The translations under genes were made by a program, and so were the position numbers. Under the pieces are notes generated by a model. The model was not told the origin of the DNA. It ran no database searches and worked only from the letters and a program-made list of their open reading frames with translations. Below, one piece after another: positions 21,056-31,336 of a DNA stretch of 64,000 bases; within the stretch, counting starts at the first letter, position 1, and each line of letters starts with the position of its first letter. This stretch comes from Rebecca billardiae RCC1528 (lineage: Eukaryota > Haptophyta), in assembly GCA_965240325.2 (NCBI GenBank), contig OZ251227.1, positions 1,364,001-1,428,000 of the forward strand, given 5' to 3'.

Positions 21056-23600
21056 GCACCCAGCGCCGCGCCGCGCCGCCTTGACGATTGCCGCAGCGTG
21101 GGTGTGCTGCTGCTGCACCTGCTCGCGCAGCTCAGGCGGCCCGTGCGCAGGCAGGCAGCGAGCCGGCATGCGTGCTCACACGGCGCGTAGCCCATCCTCC
21201 GATCACGCATGGCGGAGCACCAGCAGCTGCGCTGCTGCTCCGCTCATCGTCGGCAACCGGAGCAGCGCGCCCGGCGCCGCGCCACGCCGCCTTGACGATT
21301 GCCGCTGAGCGGCTGCGTCGCTGCGGCCCGTGCTCGCACAGCTCAGGCGGCCCGTGTGCAGGCAAGCAGCGAGCCGGCATGCGCGCCTACTTAGCGCTAG
21401 TTCCATGCACTGATCACGCACGGCGCAGCAGCGGCTGCTGCGCTGCTGCTCCGCTCATCGTCGGCAACCGGAGCAGCACGTCCGGCGCCGCGCCGCGCCG
21501 CCGTGATGATTGCCGCCGCGCGGCTGCGACGCTGCGGCCCGTGCTCGCACAGCTCAGGCGGCCCGTGCGCAGGCAAGCAGCGAGCCGGCATGCGTGCTCA
21601 CTCGGCGCGTAGCCCATCCGCCGTGCGCGCACGGAACAACACCGGAAGCTGCGCTGCTGCTCCGCTCATCGTCGGTAACCGGAGCAGCGCGCCTGGCGCC
21701 GCGCCGCGCCGCCTTGACGATTGCCGCCGTGCGACTACGTCGCTGCGGCCCGTGCTCGCACAGCTCAGACGGCCCGTGCGCAGGCAAGCAGCGAGCCGGC
21801 ATGCGCGCTCACTTGGCGCGTAGCCCATCCGCCGTGCGCGCACGAAACAACACCAGCAGCTGCGCTGCTGCTCCGCTCATCGTCGGCAACCAGAGCAGCG
21901 CGCCGGGCGCCGCGCCGCGCCGCCGTGATGTTGCCGCCGCGCGGCTGCGTCGCTGCGGCCCGTGCTCGCACAGCTCAGACGGCCCGTGCGCAGGCAAGCA
22001 GCGAGCCGGCATGCGCGCCTACTTAGCGCTAGTTCCATGCACCGATCACGCACGGCGCAGCACCAGCAGCTGCGCTGCTGCTCCGTTCATCGTCGGCAAC
22101 CGGAGCAGCGCGCCCGGCGCCGCGCCGCGCCGCCGTGATGTTGCCGCCGCGCGGCTGCGTCGCTGCGGCCCGTGCTCGCACAGCTCAGACGGCCCGTGCG
22201 CAGGCAAGCAGCGAGCCGGCATGCGCGCCTACTTAGCGCTAGTTCCATGCACCGATCACGCACGGCGCAGCACCAGCAGCTGCGCTGCTGCTCCGTTCAT
22301 CGTCGGCAACCGGAGCAGCGCGCCCGGCGCCGCGCCGCGCCGCCGTGATGTTGCCGCCGCGCGGCTGCGACGCTGCGGCCCGTGCTCGCACAGCTCAGAC
22401 GGCCCGTGCGCAGGCAAGCAGCGAGCCGGCATGCGTGCTCACTCGGCGCGTAGCCCATCCACCGATCGCGCACGGCGCAGCACCAGCAGCTGCGCTGCTG
22501 CTCCGTTCATCGTCGGCAACCGGAGCAGCGCGCCCGGCGCCGCGCCGCGCCGCCGTGATGTTGCCGCCGCGCGGCTGCGTCGCTGCGGCCCGTGCTCGCA
22601 CAGCTCAGGCGGCCCGTGCGCAGGCAAGCAGCGAGCCGGCATGCGCGCTCACTTGGCGCGTAGCCCATCCGCCGTGCGCGCACGGAACAACACCAGCAGC
22701 TGCGCTGCTGCTCCGCTCATCGTCGGTAACCAGAGCAGCGCGCCGGGCGCCGCGCCGCGCCGCCGTGATGTTGCCGCCGCGCGGCTGCGTCGCTGCGGCC
22801 CGTGCTCGCACAGCTCAGACGGCCCGTGCGCAGGCAGGCAGCGAGCCGGCATGCGCGCCTACTTAGCGCTAGTTCCATGCACCGATCACGCATGGCGCAG
22901 CACCAGCAGCTGCGCTGCTGCTCCGTTCATCGTCGGCAACCGGAGCAGCGCGCCCGGCGCCGCGCCGCGCCGCCTTGACGATTGCCGCCGCGCGGCTGCG
23001 ACGCTGCGGCCCGTGCTCGCACAGCTCAGGCGGCCCGTGCGCAGGCAAGCAGCGAGCCGGCATGCGTGCTCACTCGGCGCGTAGCCCATCCGCCGTGCGC
23101 GCACGGAACAACACCAGAAGCTGCGCTGCTGCTCCGCTCATCGTCGGTAACCGGCGCAGCGCGCCCGGCGCCGCGCCGCGCCGCCTTGACGATTGCCGCC
23201 GTGCGGCTACGTCGCTGCGGCCCGTGCTCGCACAGCTCAGGCGGCCCGTGCGCAGGCAAGCAGCGAGCCGGCATGCGTGCTCACTCGGCGCGCAGCTCAT
23301 TCGCCGATCGCGCACGGTGCAGCAGCAGCTGCTGCGCTGCTGCTCCGCTCATCGTCGGCAACCAGAGCAGCGCGCCGGGCGCCGCGCCGCGCCGCCTTCT
23401 TGGCGGCGGCTGCGACGCTGCGGCCCATGCTCGCACAGCTCAGGCGGCCCGTGCGCAGGCAAGCAGCGAGCCGGCATGCGTGCTCACTTGGCGCGCAGCT
23501 CATCCACCGATCGCGCACGGCGCAGCACCAGCAGCTGTGCTGCTGCTCCGCTCATTGTCGGCAGCCAGAGCAGCGCGCCCGGCGCCGCGCTACGCCGCCT
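21056..23600 (-). repeat. Family-2 tandem array, right arm (inverted)
   Basis: About twelve copies of the same 211-bp unit in reverse orientation. AGCGAGCCGGCATGCG recurs every 210-211 bp from about 21170 to 23485. Both subtypes seen in the left arm occur. A 524-codon ORF at 21510-23084 is purely a product of the repeat. Confidence 0.93.
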
Positions 23601-24180
23601 TGATGTTTCCGCCGCGCGGCTGGGCGTGCTCGCACACCATAGGCGGCACGTGTGCTGGGTGGCGGAAAGCAGCAGTGCATACACGCTTTGCATTAAGCGC
23701 ATGCTCTGATTGCGCACTCACGATTCACGTAGGCCGCGTTGTCCTTGTTCGAGCCCCTGCTCATTCGTTCAGGACTCGCCGCGCGATGTCGTCGCATGCT
23801 GCAAGCCCGATTGATGCAGACAAACACTGTGACAACGCGACGACGAGGACACGCCTGTCGTACTTTAACCTTGGCGAGCTCTCACAAGTGCCACTGTCGC
23901 GTGGGCATGCTGCCTCTTGACGTCGGCTGTCACGAGCAGGCCGATATTGTACACAGAGAAGACGTACAAGGCCACTGTCGCGCGGCAGCATACGTACAGT
24001 ATATCTTCGTCTTTCGAGGCTGATGTGTCGTCGATCGAGGCATGACGGGATGAGGCGGCACGATGTGGTAGCAGCAAACGCCCATGGCCAAGTGCCTACA
24101 GTAAACTTATAAGTTGGACGTGAAGGTCAGCACCCTACCTTGCGCATGTGCATGCTGTCGTCCATGCCCGTCCTGGTGGC
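23601..24180 (-). repeat. Right-arm inner segment
   Basis: Positions 23601-23860 are the inverted counterpart of 17691-17950. Positions 23861-24180 look unique to the right arm and carry no recognised gene. Confidence 0.65.
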
Positions 24181-26640
24181 TGCTCAGAGCGTCTGCTGGC
24201 CTCGCCACCAGCGCCGGCGGCGGCGGGTGCAAGCATATTGATTTGACGGGCGGGCGGAAGGGCTGCTGGCGGCCCTTCTGCAAGCGCCAGCTGCGGGCCG
24301 ACGGCGTATTTGTCGCCGGGCTCGAGAGGGGCTGCCAGCGGGCCTTGCCGCACGACTCCACGAGCGCCGCCAGCGGCGGGTGCAAGCATATTGATTTGAC
24401 GGGGCGGGAGGGCCGCTGGCGGCCTTTCTGCAAGCGCCAGCTACGGGCGGGCGGCGTATTTGTCGCCGGGCTCGAGAGGGGCTGCCAGCGGGCCTTGCCG
24501 CACGACTCCACGAGCGCCGCCAGCGGCGGGTACAAGCATATTGATTTGACGGGGCGGGAGGGCCGCTGGCGGCCCTTCTGCAAGCGCCAGCTACGGGCGG
24601 GCGGCGTATTTGTCGCCAGGCGCGAGAGGGGCTGCCAGCGGGCCTTGCCACGAGCGCCGCCAGCGGCGGGTGCAAGCATATTGATTTGACGGGGCGGGAG
24701 GGCCGCTGGCGGCCCTTCTGCAAGCGCCACTTACGTTACGGCGGGCGGCGTATTATTTTGTCGCCAGGCGCGAGAGGGGCTGCCAGCGGGCCTTGCCACG
24801 AGCACCTGCCAGCGGCGGGTGCAAGCATATTGATTGATTCGTGACGGCGGCCTCAGGCCCACTGACGGGGCGGGAGGGCCGCTGGCGGCCCTAGTCTGCA
24901 AGCGCCAGCTACGGGCGGGCGGCGTATTTGTCGCCAGGCGCGAGAGGGGCTGCCAGCGGGCCTTGCCACGAGCGCCGCCAGCGGCGGGTGCAAGCATATT
25001 GATTTGACGGGGCGGGAAGGCCGCTGGCGGCCCTTCGGCTTCTGCAAGCGCCAGCTACGGGCGGGCGGCGTATTTGTCGCCAGGCGCGAGAGGGGCTGCC
25101 AGCGGGCCTTGCCACGAGCGCCGCCAGCGGCGGGTGCAAGCATATTGATTTGACGGGGCGGGAAGGCCGCTGGCGGCCCTTCGGCTTCTGCAAGCGCCAG
25201 CTACGGGCGGGCGGCGTATTTGTCGCCAGGCGCGAGAGGGGCTGCCAGCGGGCCTTGCTACGAGCGCCGCCAGCGGCGGGTGCAAGCATATTTATTGATT
25301 TGACGGGGCGGGAGGGCCGCTGGCGGCCCTTCTGCAAGCGCCAGCTACGGGCGGGCGGCGTATTTGTCGCCAGGCGCGAGAGGGGCTGCCAGCGGGCCTT
25401 GCTACGAGCGCCGCCAGCGGCGCGGGTGCAAGCATATTGATTTGACGGGGCGGGAGGGCCGCTGGCGGCCCTTCTGCAAGCGCCAGCTACGGGCGGGCGG
25501 CGTATTTGTCGCCAGGCGCGAGAGGGGCTGCCAGCGGGCCTTGCTACGAGCGCCGCCAGCGGCGGGTGCAAGCATATTTATTGATTTGACGGGGCGGGAG
25601 GGCCGCTGGCGGCCCTTCTGCAAGCGCCAGCTACGGGCGGGCGGCGTATTTGTCGCCAGGCGCGAGAGGGGCTGCCAGCGGGCCTTGCCACGAGCGCCGC
25701 CAGCGGCGGGTGCAAGCATATTGATTTGACGGGGCGGGACCGCGGGAAGGCCGCTGGCGGCCCTTCTGCAAGCGCCAGCTACGGGCGGGCGGCGTATTTG
25801 TCGCCCGAGGCGCGAGAGGGGCTGCCAGCGGGCCTTGCCACGAGCGCCGCCAGCGGCGGGTGCAAGCATATTGATTTGACGGGGCGGGAAGGCCGCTGGC
25901 GGCCCTTCTGCAAGCGCCAGCTACGGGCGGGCGGCGTATTTGTCGCCAGGCGCGAGAGGAGCTGCCAGCGGGCCTTGCTACGAGCGCCGCCAGCGGCGGG
26001 TGCAAGCATATTTATTGATTTGACGGGGCGGGAGGGCCGCTGGCGGCCCTTCTGCAAGCGCCAGCTACGGGCGGGCGGCGTATTTGTCGCCAGGCGCGAG
26101 AGGGGCTGCCAGCGGGCCTTGCCACGAGCGCCGCCAGCGGCGGGTGCAAGCATATTGATTTGACGGGGCGGGAAGGCCGCTGGCGGCCCTTCTGCAAGCG
26201 CCAGCTACGGGCGGGCGGCGTATTTGTCGCCAGGCGCGAGAGGGGCTGCCAGCGGGCCTTGCCACGAGCGCCGCCAGCGGCGGGTGCAAGCATATTGATT
26301 TGACGGGGCGGGAGGGCCGCTGGCGGCCCTTCTGCAAGCGCCAGCTACGGGCGGGCGGCGTATTTGTCGCCAGGCGTGAGAGGGGCTGCCAGCGGGCCTT
26401 GCCACGAGCGCCGCCAGCGGCGGGTGCAAGCATATTGATTTGACGGGGCGGGAAGGCCGCTGGCGGCCCTTCTGCAAGCGCCAGCTACGGGCGGGCGGCG
26501 TATTTGTCGCCAGGCGCGAGAGGGGCTGCCAGCGGGCCTTGCTACGAGCGCCGCCAGCGGCGGGTGCAAGCAGTATTGATAGGGCGGGGCGGGAGGGCTG
26601 CTGGCGGACCAAGTTTGTTCCCGGGAAGCAGCCGCCAGCA
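24181..26640 (-). repeat. Family-1 tandem array, right arm (inverted)
   Basis: About seventeen copies marked by GCAAGCATATTGATTTGACG, at intervals of about 140-166 bp from about 24231 to 26427. The outermost unit (about 26569-26640) is the terminal module with CAAGTTTGTTCCCGGGAAGC. The array is longer than its left-arm partner (about nine), so the arms are asymmetric in copy number. Confidence 0.92.
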
Positions 26641-27473
26641 GCCCTTTCTGGTGTAGACCCTTCTGGAATGGGTGTCACGCCCCGTTCAGTGTACCTCTCA
26701 CGGCCGATGGCGGCCCCCACGTGCGTGAGGAATGCGATTCGTGCACTCCTCGGTGACCGGTGAGTGCACGAATCCAGTTGCGGCGCTCGTCCGCCTCGTC
26801 GTCGTCGCACACGAGGTACACTGAAGAGCACGGGTCAGAAGCCAGATCTCTCTGCGCGCTCGCGCCCGCGTGGTGAGGCACTGGCAGGCTTGTTCTCATC
26901 ATCTTGGCCAAGACTGCAGCCTGCCAGATGCGCGATGACGCGTGTGCACGCCTTTCTGCGCGCCATGGGTGCGCGGGGCACGCACCTTGTCGTCATCTAC
27001 GCCGAGGAGGCCTGAACAACCGGCCCACCAACCTGCCGTGACAACGTTCAAATGCAGGCGGCAAGCTGCATGCGCAAACATCTCACGCTCGACAAGGAAG
27101 TGGCGGCGGAGCGAGTAGAGCTGGTATCGTTTGCAGTCCATCTGTCGTTCTACAATCCTGGTTCACCAACTGACACGGGCGCGACGCAGCTAAGGCAGAG
27201 TGCTTGCAGCTTGCAACGCGCCCGCAACCGCGGTTTGCTGCCGCGGCGCGGCGATCGTCACACTGCCGTGCGCTGCGAGTGACCCGTCTGTGTCATGGCG
27301 AAGCACCATGGCAAGGCTTAGCAGCAAGCATTGGCATGATCTTTAGCTACAGCTCAGCGCCCTAGTACGAACATGCGCCAACGACGTGCCATCACTACTC
27401 CGCAATCGCGCCGGTACCCACCACCAGCGGGCAAGCCGCCATTTTACCGCGTTGGCGAATGTCGCCGTTGGGC
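26641..27473. other. Right outer unique segment of the mobile element
   Basis: About 830 bp between the last family-1 unit and the right terminus, with no clear left-arm counterpart (the left outer gap is only about 65 bp). It has short ORFs on both strands without recognisable domains and a 13-bp inverted repeat at 26736-26774. This is the best place to look for decayed transposase or captured host sequence. Confidence 0.5.
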
Positions 27474-27495
27474 TCTGGTAGAAATAAAACAGGCC
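27474..27495 (-). repeat. Right terminal inverted repeat (22 bp)
   Basis: A perfect inverse of 14703-14724, ending GAAATAAAACAGGCC and followed immediately by the TCGT duplication. Confidence 0.92.
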
Positions 27496-27820
27496 TCGTT
27501 TAGGCTTCAATTCCAGGGTGTAGCATCCGCCTGTGCCAATTTCAGACTGCCAAAATGTGATCTAGACGACGGTGCGATTCTTATGGTGCAAATAGCGAGA
27601 TCACCTTGGAGATCGTGTATCTCCCCTACTAATGTTGCCGAGATCGCGTCGAGATTGAGGCCGTGTATCATCATCTCCAGTATGTGACATCATTTTTTCG
27701 CAAACTTGTCAGCGTGACCGCCCAGCTCATTTCAGGCGAATATTGACATCCCGAAGTTTGAAATTGAGAGCCTCATCTCAAGACGACAGGAAGTTGGATT
27801 TTGGGCCACGCACCCCCCAG
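27496..27820 (+). repeat. Host repeat unit 1, 3' part
   Basis: Continues unit 1 after the mobile element: TCGT at 27496-27499 and then about 321 bp nearly identical to 28052-28375. Visible differences are GTAGCATCC versus GTAGAATCC and a missing GTC triplet near 27774. No coding domain recognised. Confidence 0.9.
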
Positions 27821-28375
27821 ACTGATGATCCGACGGTCTGATGCCGATGCGCACCCGCCCGACTAGCGGACTACCCGGTCTAGTTACAGCCGTCCGTTTA
27901 CCGTTACGTCTACTACTCAGACCGTCTATAGTGGGGTCAGAGCTCCGACCGTTACACTCCCGAGTGACACAATCTCCCGAAATCTCGAAATATGAAATAT
28001 CTCCTCGGTTTGTAACTGTTTGAGTCCGCCGTTTGAGTTCGTTTACTTCGTTTAGGCTTCAATTCCAGGGTGTAGAATCCGCCTGTGCCAATTTCAGACT
28101 GCCAAAATGTGATCTAGACGACGGTGCGATTCTTATGGTGCAAATAGCGAGATCACCTTGGAGATCGTGTATCTCCCCTACTAATGTTGCCGAGATCGCG
28201 TCGAGATTGAGGCCGTGTATCATCATCTCCAGTATGTGACATCATTTTTTCGCAAACTTGTCAGCGTGACCGCCCAGCTCATTTCAGGCGAATATTGACA
28301 TCCCGAAGTTTGAAATTGAGAGCCTCGTCATCTCAAGACGACAGGAAGTTGGATTTTGGGCCACGCACCCCCCAG
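27821..28375 (+). repeat. Host repeat unit 2 (intact, empty-site reference)
   Basis: A 555-bp direct tandem copy of unit 1. It reads straight through the TTTACTTCGTTTAGG junction at 28042-28056 where unit 1 is split by the 12.8-kb element. Confidence 0.9.
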
Positions 28376-28546
28376 TGGGGCTCTGACCCCTCTACAGACC
28401 GTCTAGCTAACAACGGTATATCGCTACTTAATAAAATAACTTAATACGATCGAGTGACGACATGCAATATGACGACGATATGCATTATGCTGTATGCATC
28501 GTCATCCGACGCCAACACATATATCGCGTCATCATCGTCATGCTGG

Positions 28547-30469
28547 TCAACTGCTGGCGGTGCTGGCGGGGCATGACGAGTTGGCCAGCGCCGCCACCTT
28601 GCGAGTGACCTTCCGCCAGTCGGCGTGCTCAGCCGCGTGCTCACCCGCGCGCTGGTAGTGCGCTTCGTCGGCCAGCTGGGCCGGGGCGGTGGGCGCGGCA
28701 GCACCACTGCTCGCGTGACCGTCGCGTGCGGCGGCGCCAGCGGTTGCGGTGCACACGAAGGGCTCGGCTGGCAGCTCGGCCTCGCGCACCAGCTCGGCGT
28801 GTTCCGCGGCAAACGCGCGCCAGTGGCACACGAGCGGGTCTCCGGGCGCGCCTGCCGCGGGCACAGCCACCATCTCGCGCGGCTGCGCTCCGTAGTCCAC
28901 GCCCTTGCCGGCGAAGTGGGCGGCGCGGCCGAACGGGCTCGCGTCGTCCTGCCACAGCTTGGCGATCGCGCGCGGCACGGGCATGCACGGCGTGCCGCCC
29001 GCGCTCGGCGCGCCCAGCTTCACCTGGCGGCACGCGCGCGTGCCCTGCAGCGCGGGCCGCACGTGAGGCTTGTACCGCGCGGAGCGGCGCGCGCACTCGG
29101 TGCCGTTGCGCGCGCGCGCGCGCCGCGGCGCCGACGTGTACTCGGTCATCGCGAGCTCGAGCGCGTCCTCCGCGCGCTGCTCGCGCCGCGCGCGCGCGAC
29201 CGCCGCGTCGATGCGCGCCCGCGGCCCGAGCGCCGCCTCGACCGCGCCCGCCGCCCTGCCCCCGCCAAAGTGCGACCACAGCGTCGCGTCGCTCGGCGCG
29301 ATGCGCGCGACGAGCGCGCGGCACGCCGCCTTGTCCGGGCACGCCTCGGCGAGCGTGACGGCGGGCGGCGTGGGCTGCCCCGGCCAGCCCGCGTGGTGCT
29401 TCGCGCTCGGCGCCGCGCGCGTCACCCGCGCCGGCGGCAGCCCCGTGCGCGCGCGCACGAGCAGCGCGTGCTCCTCGACGGCGGCCGCGTCGCCCACGTG
29501 ATCGAACGCGCGCAGCGCGGAGCGCAGCGCCTTGCCGTCCTGCTCGCTGAACGCGTTCCAGTGGCGGCACGCGGGGAGGGGCTCCGAGCCCTCGTACGGC
29601 GGGTAGTCGACGCACCAGCCGATCCCCGCGCGTAGCAGCGTCTGCGACTGCAGGTCGTGCGCGCTCGACGCCCAGTCGGTGAAGTTGCGGCCCCAGCGCC
29701 AGCGGCGCGCGAGCGCGACCGGCTCATCCGGCCCCGCTGCCTCGCACCGCACGAGCAGCCGGCGTCCGCGCACGCGCGCGCGCACGGCGGATGGCTCGGT
29801 CTGGTCGGCCGGCGCGCGCATCATGCGCTCGCACTGCCACGCGGCCAGCTGCCGCCCCATCACCGCCCACTTGTAGTACGACCAGTAGAAGGCGAAGGGC
29901 TCGCGCACGCGCGTCGAAAGCGTCAGCCGGCAGCCGCGCGGCGCGAGCGCGGCGCGCAGCCGGCTGAGCTGAGGGACGCTACCCGCGAAGTAGTCGACGG
30001 GGAAGTGGAGCTCAATGCACAGCCGCAAGAGCGTCGACGCGCTGAGCGGCTGCGTCTCGAGGTACTTGAGCAGCCCGATCCAGTTGCCGTGCTGCGGTGA
30101 ATACCCCCAGTAGAGGCACCGCCCCGCCGCCTGGTGCGCGAGCATGATGTTGCGCATCGTCGTGCCGCCCGTCTTCACGTTGTGCCGGTCGATCCAGATC
30201 GAGCAGTTCGGCTGGGGCCCAGCGTCCACTCGCAGCGTGCCGTCCGGCGAGAGGAGGAAGGCGTCGCCGGCGCCGACAGCAGCGGCCGCCGAATCTGCGC
30301 GTCTGCTCGCGCTGTTGTCCGCGGCGGCGGCGCCCGCTCCGGTCGGGGCCGGGGCCGGAGCCGCCACGTCCGCCACGTCGTGCACGGTGCGCCGGCCTTG
30401 CAGGCCGAGCAGCACCAGGCCAACCATCACCACCGCGAGCACCGCGCGGCCGACGCGCCCCATGCGCAT
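28547..30469 (-). CDS. Sulfotransferase-like type II membrane protein
   Basis: 640 residues in one exon. A short basic N-terminus and a hydrophobic anchor (about 8-24) indicate a Golgi type II membrane protein. The catalytic-type 5'-phosphosulfate loop is RHNVKTGGTTMRN (95-107) and the 3'-phosphate-binding-type motif is RVREPFAFYWSYYKW (187-201). The latter has the Arg-x-Pro-x(5)-Ser spacing of carbohydrate sulfotransferases. It would move sulfate from PAPS to a glycan or other secreted substrate, consistent with the sulfated polysaccharides of marine algae. The region after about residue 330 is Ala/Arg-rich and less conserved. The family (sulfotransfer_2-like) is inferred from motifs and the substrate is unknown. 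Confidence 0.7.
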   Translation of the reverse strand: MRMGRVGRAVLAVVMVGLVLLGLQGRRTVHDVADVAAPAPAPTGAGAAAADNSASRRADSAAAAVGAGDAFLLSPDGTLRVDAGPQPNCSIWIDRHNVKTGGTTMRNIMLAHQAAGRCLYWGYSPQHGNWIGLLKYLETQPLSASTLLRLCIELHFPVDYFAGSVPQLSRLRAALAPRGCRLTLSTRVREPFAFYWSYYKWAVMGRQLAAWQCERMMRAPADQTEPSAVRARVRGRRLLVRCEAAGPDEPVALARRWRWGRNFTDWASSAHDLQSQTLLRAGIGWCVDYPPYEGSEPLPACRHWNAFSEQDGKALRSALRAFDHVGDAAAVEEHALLVRARTGLPPARVTRAAPSAKHHAGWPGQPTPPAVTLAEACPDKAACRALVARIAPSDATLWSHFGGGRAAGAVEAALGPRARIDAAVARARREQRAEDALELAMTEYTSAPRRARARNGTECARRSARYKPHVRPALQGTRACRQVKLGAPSAGGTPCMPVPRAIAKLWQDDASPFGRAAHFAGKGVDYGAQPREMVAVPAAGAPGDPLVCHWRAFAAEHAELVREAELPAEPFVCTATAGAAARDGHASSGAAAPTAPAQLADEAHYQRAGEHAAEHADWRKVTRKVAALANSSCPASTASS

Positions 30470-30655
30470 GCTCCGGCGTCGGCCGGCCGCAGCGGTTCTC
30501 GCTTGAACTTACTAGTACCAGTACTGTCGTACAGTTACTATGGTACACAGTACAATACTGCTACTGTAGTCTGTAGCACTAAGCTATGCACACGGGTAAG
30601 TAATACGACTGCGCCAAGACTTGGGCGCGCCGTCCCCCGCGCGCACTCCGCTCGT

Positions 30656-31336
30656 TCAGCTTGTCGGTTTGTCTGCCTCGCGCGTGTAGCCCTCCTCGCC
30701 CTCGTACTCCTGCTGGCTGTCCGCCTCGACATAGCGCCAGCCGCCGTCAGCCGCGCGTTCAAACGCCGAGCTCTCGTGGAGCGTGACCACACGCTCGCTC
30801 AGAATCTTCGAGCGGCTTTTGAGCGTGGCTGGCGCGCGCGCCATGTACTCGACGCTCATCTTACACCGCGCGCGCTCGCTCCCGCCGTCCGCCGGCGCCT
30901 CGTCCACCACCTCGCCCAGCTGCAGCGACTTGAAGTTGTACGAGCCCATGTAGCTCAGCAGCTCCTTGCGCAGACCCTTAGTATCGGCAGCGGCCTTCGC
31001 GTGCGCGGGCGAGAGCAGGAAGTCGGGCAGGCGGTACTGGTACGCGGTGAAGCGCGCGCGTATGAGCTCGTGGACGCTCGTCGCGAGCTCGCCGTCGTGC
31101 AGCCGGCTGCAGCACGAGCCGTACGGCTGTCCGCTGCCGCAGCCGCACGGCGTGTCGGCCGTCGGTCGTCGATCGCCCGACGTGCGCGCGCGACCAAAGC
31201 CTTTCGAGGCGGCGGCGAGCGGCTGTGCTCGGCGGGTGATCGCGCACCGGCGGAGCGGCAACGCGGTCTGGCTGCCAACCGCATGCGCGAAGCCCGCGCC
31301 CGTCCAGCCGAGGAGGAGGAGAAAGCCCGTCCACAT
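30656..31336 (-). CDS. SEC-C motif protein, YchJ/UPF0225-like
   Basis: 226 residues. An N-terminal hydrophobic signal (MWTGFLLLLGWTGAGFA) and a basic Ser/Ala/Arg-rich segment suggest a plastid-directed precursor. The zinc-binding SEC-C motif is PCGCGSGQPYGSCC (63-76). The following LIRARFTAYQYRLPDFLL segment and the rest match the NTF2-like half of the bacterial YchJ family. Biochemical function in this family is not established. I chose the ATG at 31336 because the frame upstream opens only from a non-ATG codon and the signal peptide starts here. It is head-to-head with the myosin gene, 325 bp apart. Confidence 0.8.
   Translation of the reverse strand: MWTGFLLLLGWTGAGFAHAVGSQTALPLRRCAITRRAQPLAAASKGFGRARTSGDRRPTADTPCGCGSGQPYGSCCSRLHDGELATSVHELIRARFTAYQYRLPDFLLSPAHAKAAADTKGLRKELLSYMGSYNFKSLQLGEVVDEAPADGGSERARCKMSVEYMARAPATLKSRSKILSERVVTLHESSAFERAADGGWRYVEADSQQEYEGEEGYTREADKPTS

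Larger units (their letters stand above)
14703..27495. mobile_element. 12.8-kb foldback-like DNA transposon with arrayed inverted arms, apparently non-autonomous
   Basis: The boundaries are defined by a 22-bp perfect terminal inverted repeat starting GGCCTGTTTTATTTCTACCA and by TCGT target duplications on both sides. From each end inward come an array of a repeat of about 140-150 bp (family 1), a spacer, an array of a repeat of about 211 bp (family 2), and then a 700-800-bp centre. The right arm is the reverse complement of the left in order and orientation, although copy numbers differ. Inverted homology also covers non-array sequence: 17690-17900 pairs with 23600-23800. Long inverted arms made of direct subrepeats are the hallmark of Foldback-type elements such as Drosophila FB and Galileo. 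No ORF resembling a transposase was recognised. Four-bp duplications are known for the Sola2, Ginger and Academ superfamilies, but no assignment is possible here. Confidence 0.85.

Noticed and set aside
21510-23084. 524-codon ORF across the family-2 array, with similar long ORFs in the other arrays
   Set aside because: The ORF repeats with the DNA period, similar ORFs occur on both strands and in several frames, and copies are not constrained at the protein level. It is a by-product of stop-poor repeats.
14790-26640. CRISPR-like appearance of the arrays
   Set aside because: The units are contiguous tandem repeats of about 140-150 bp and 211 bp with no unique spacers, in a eukaryotic nuclear context.
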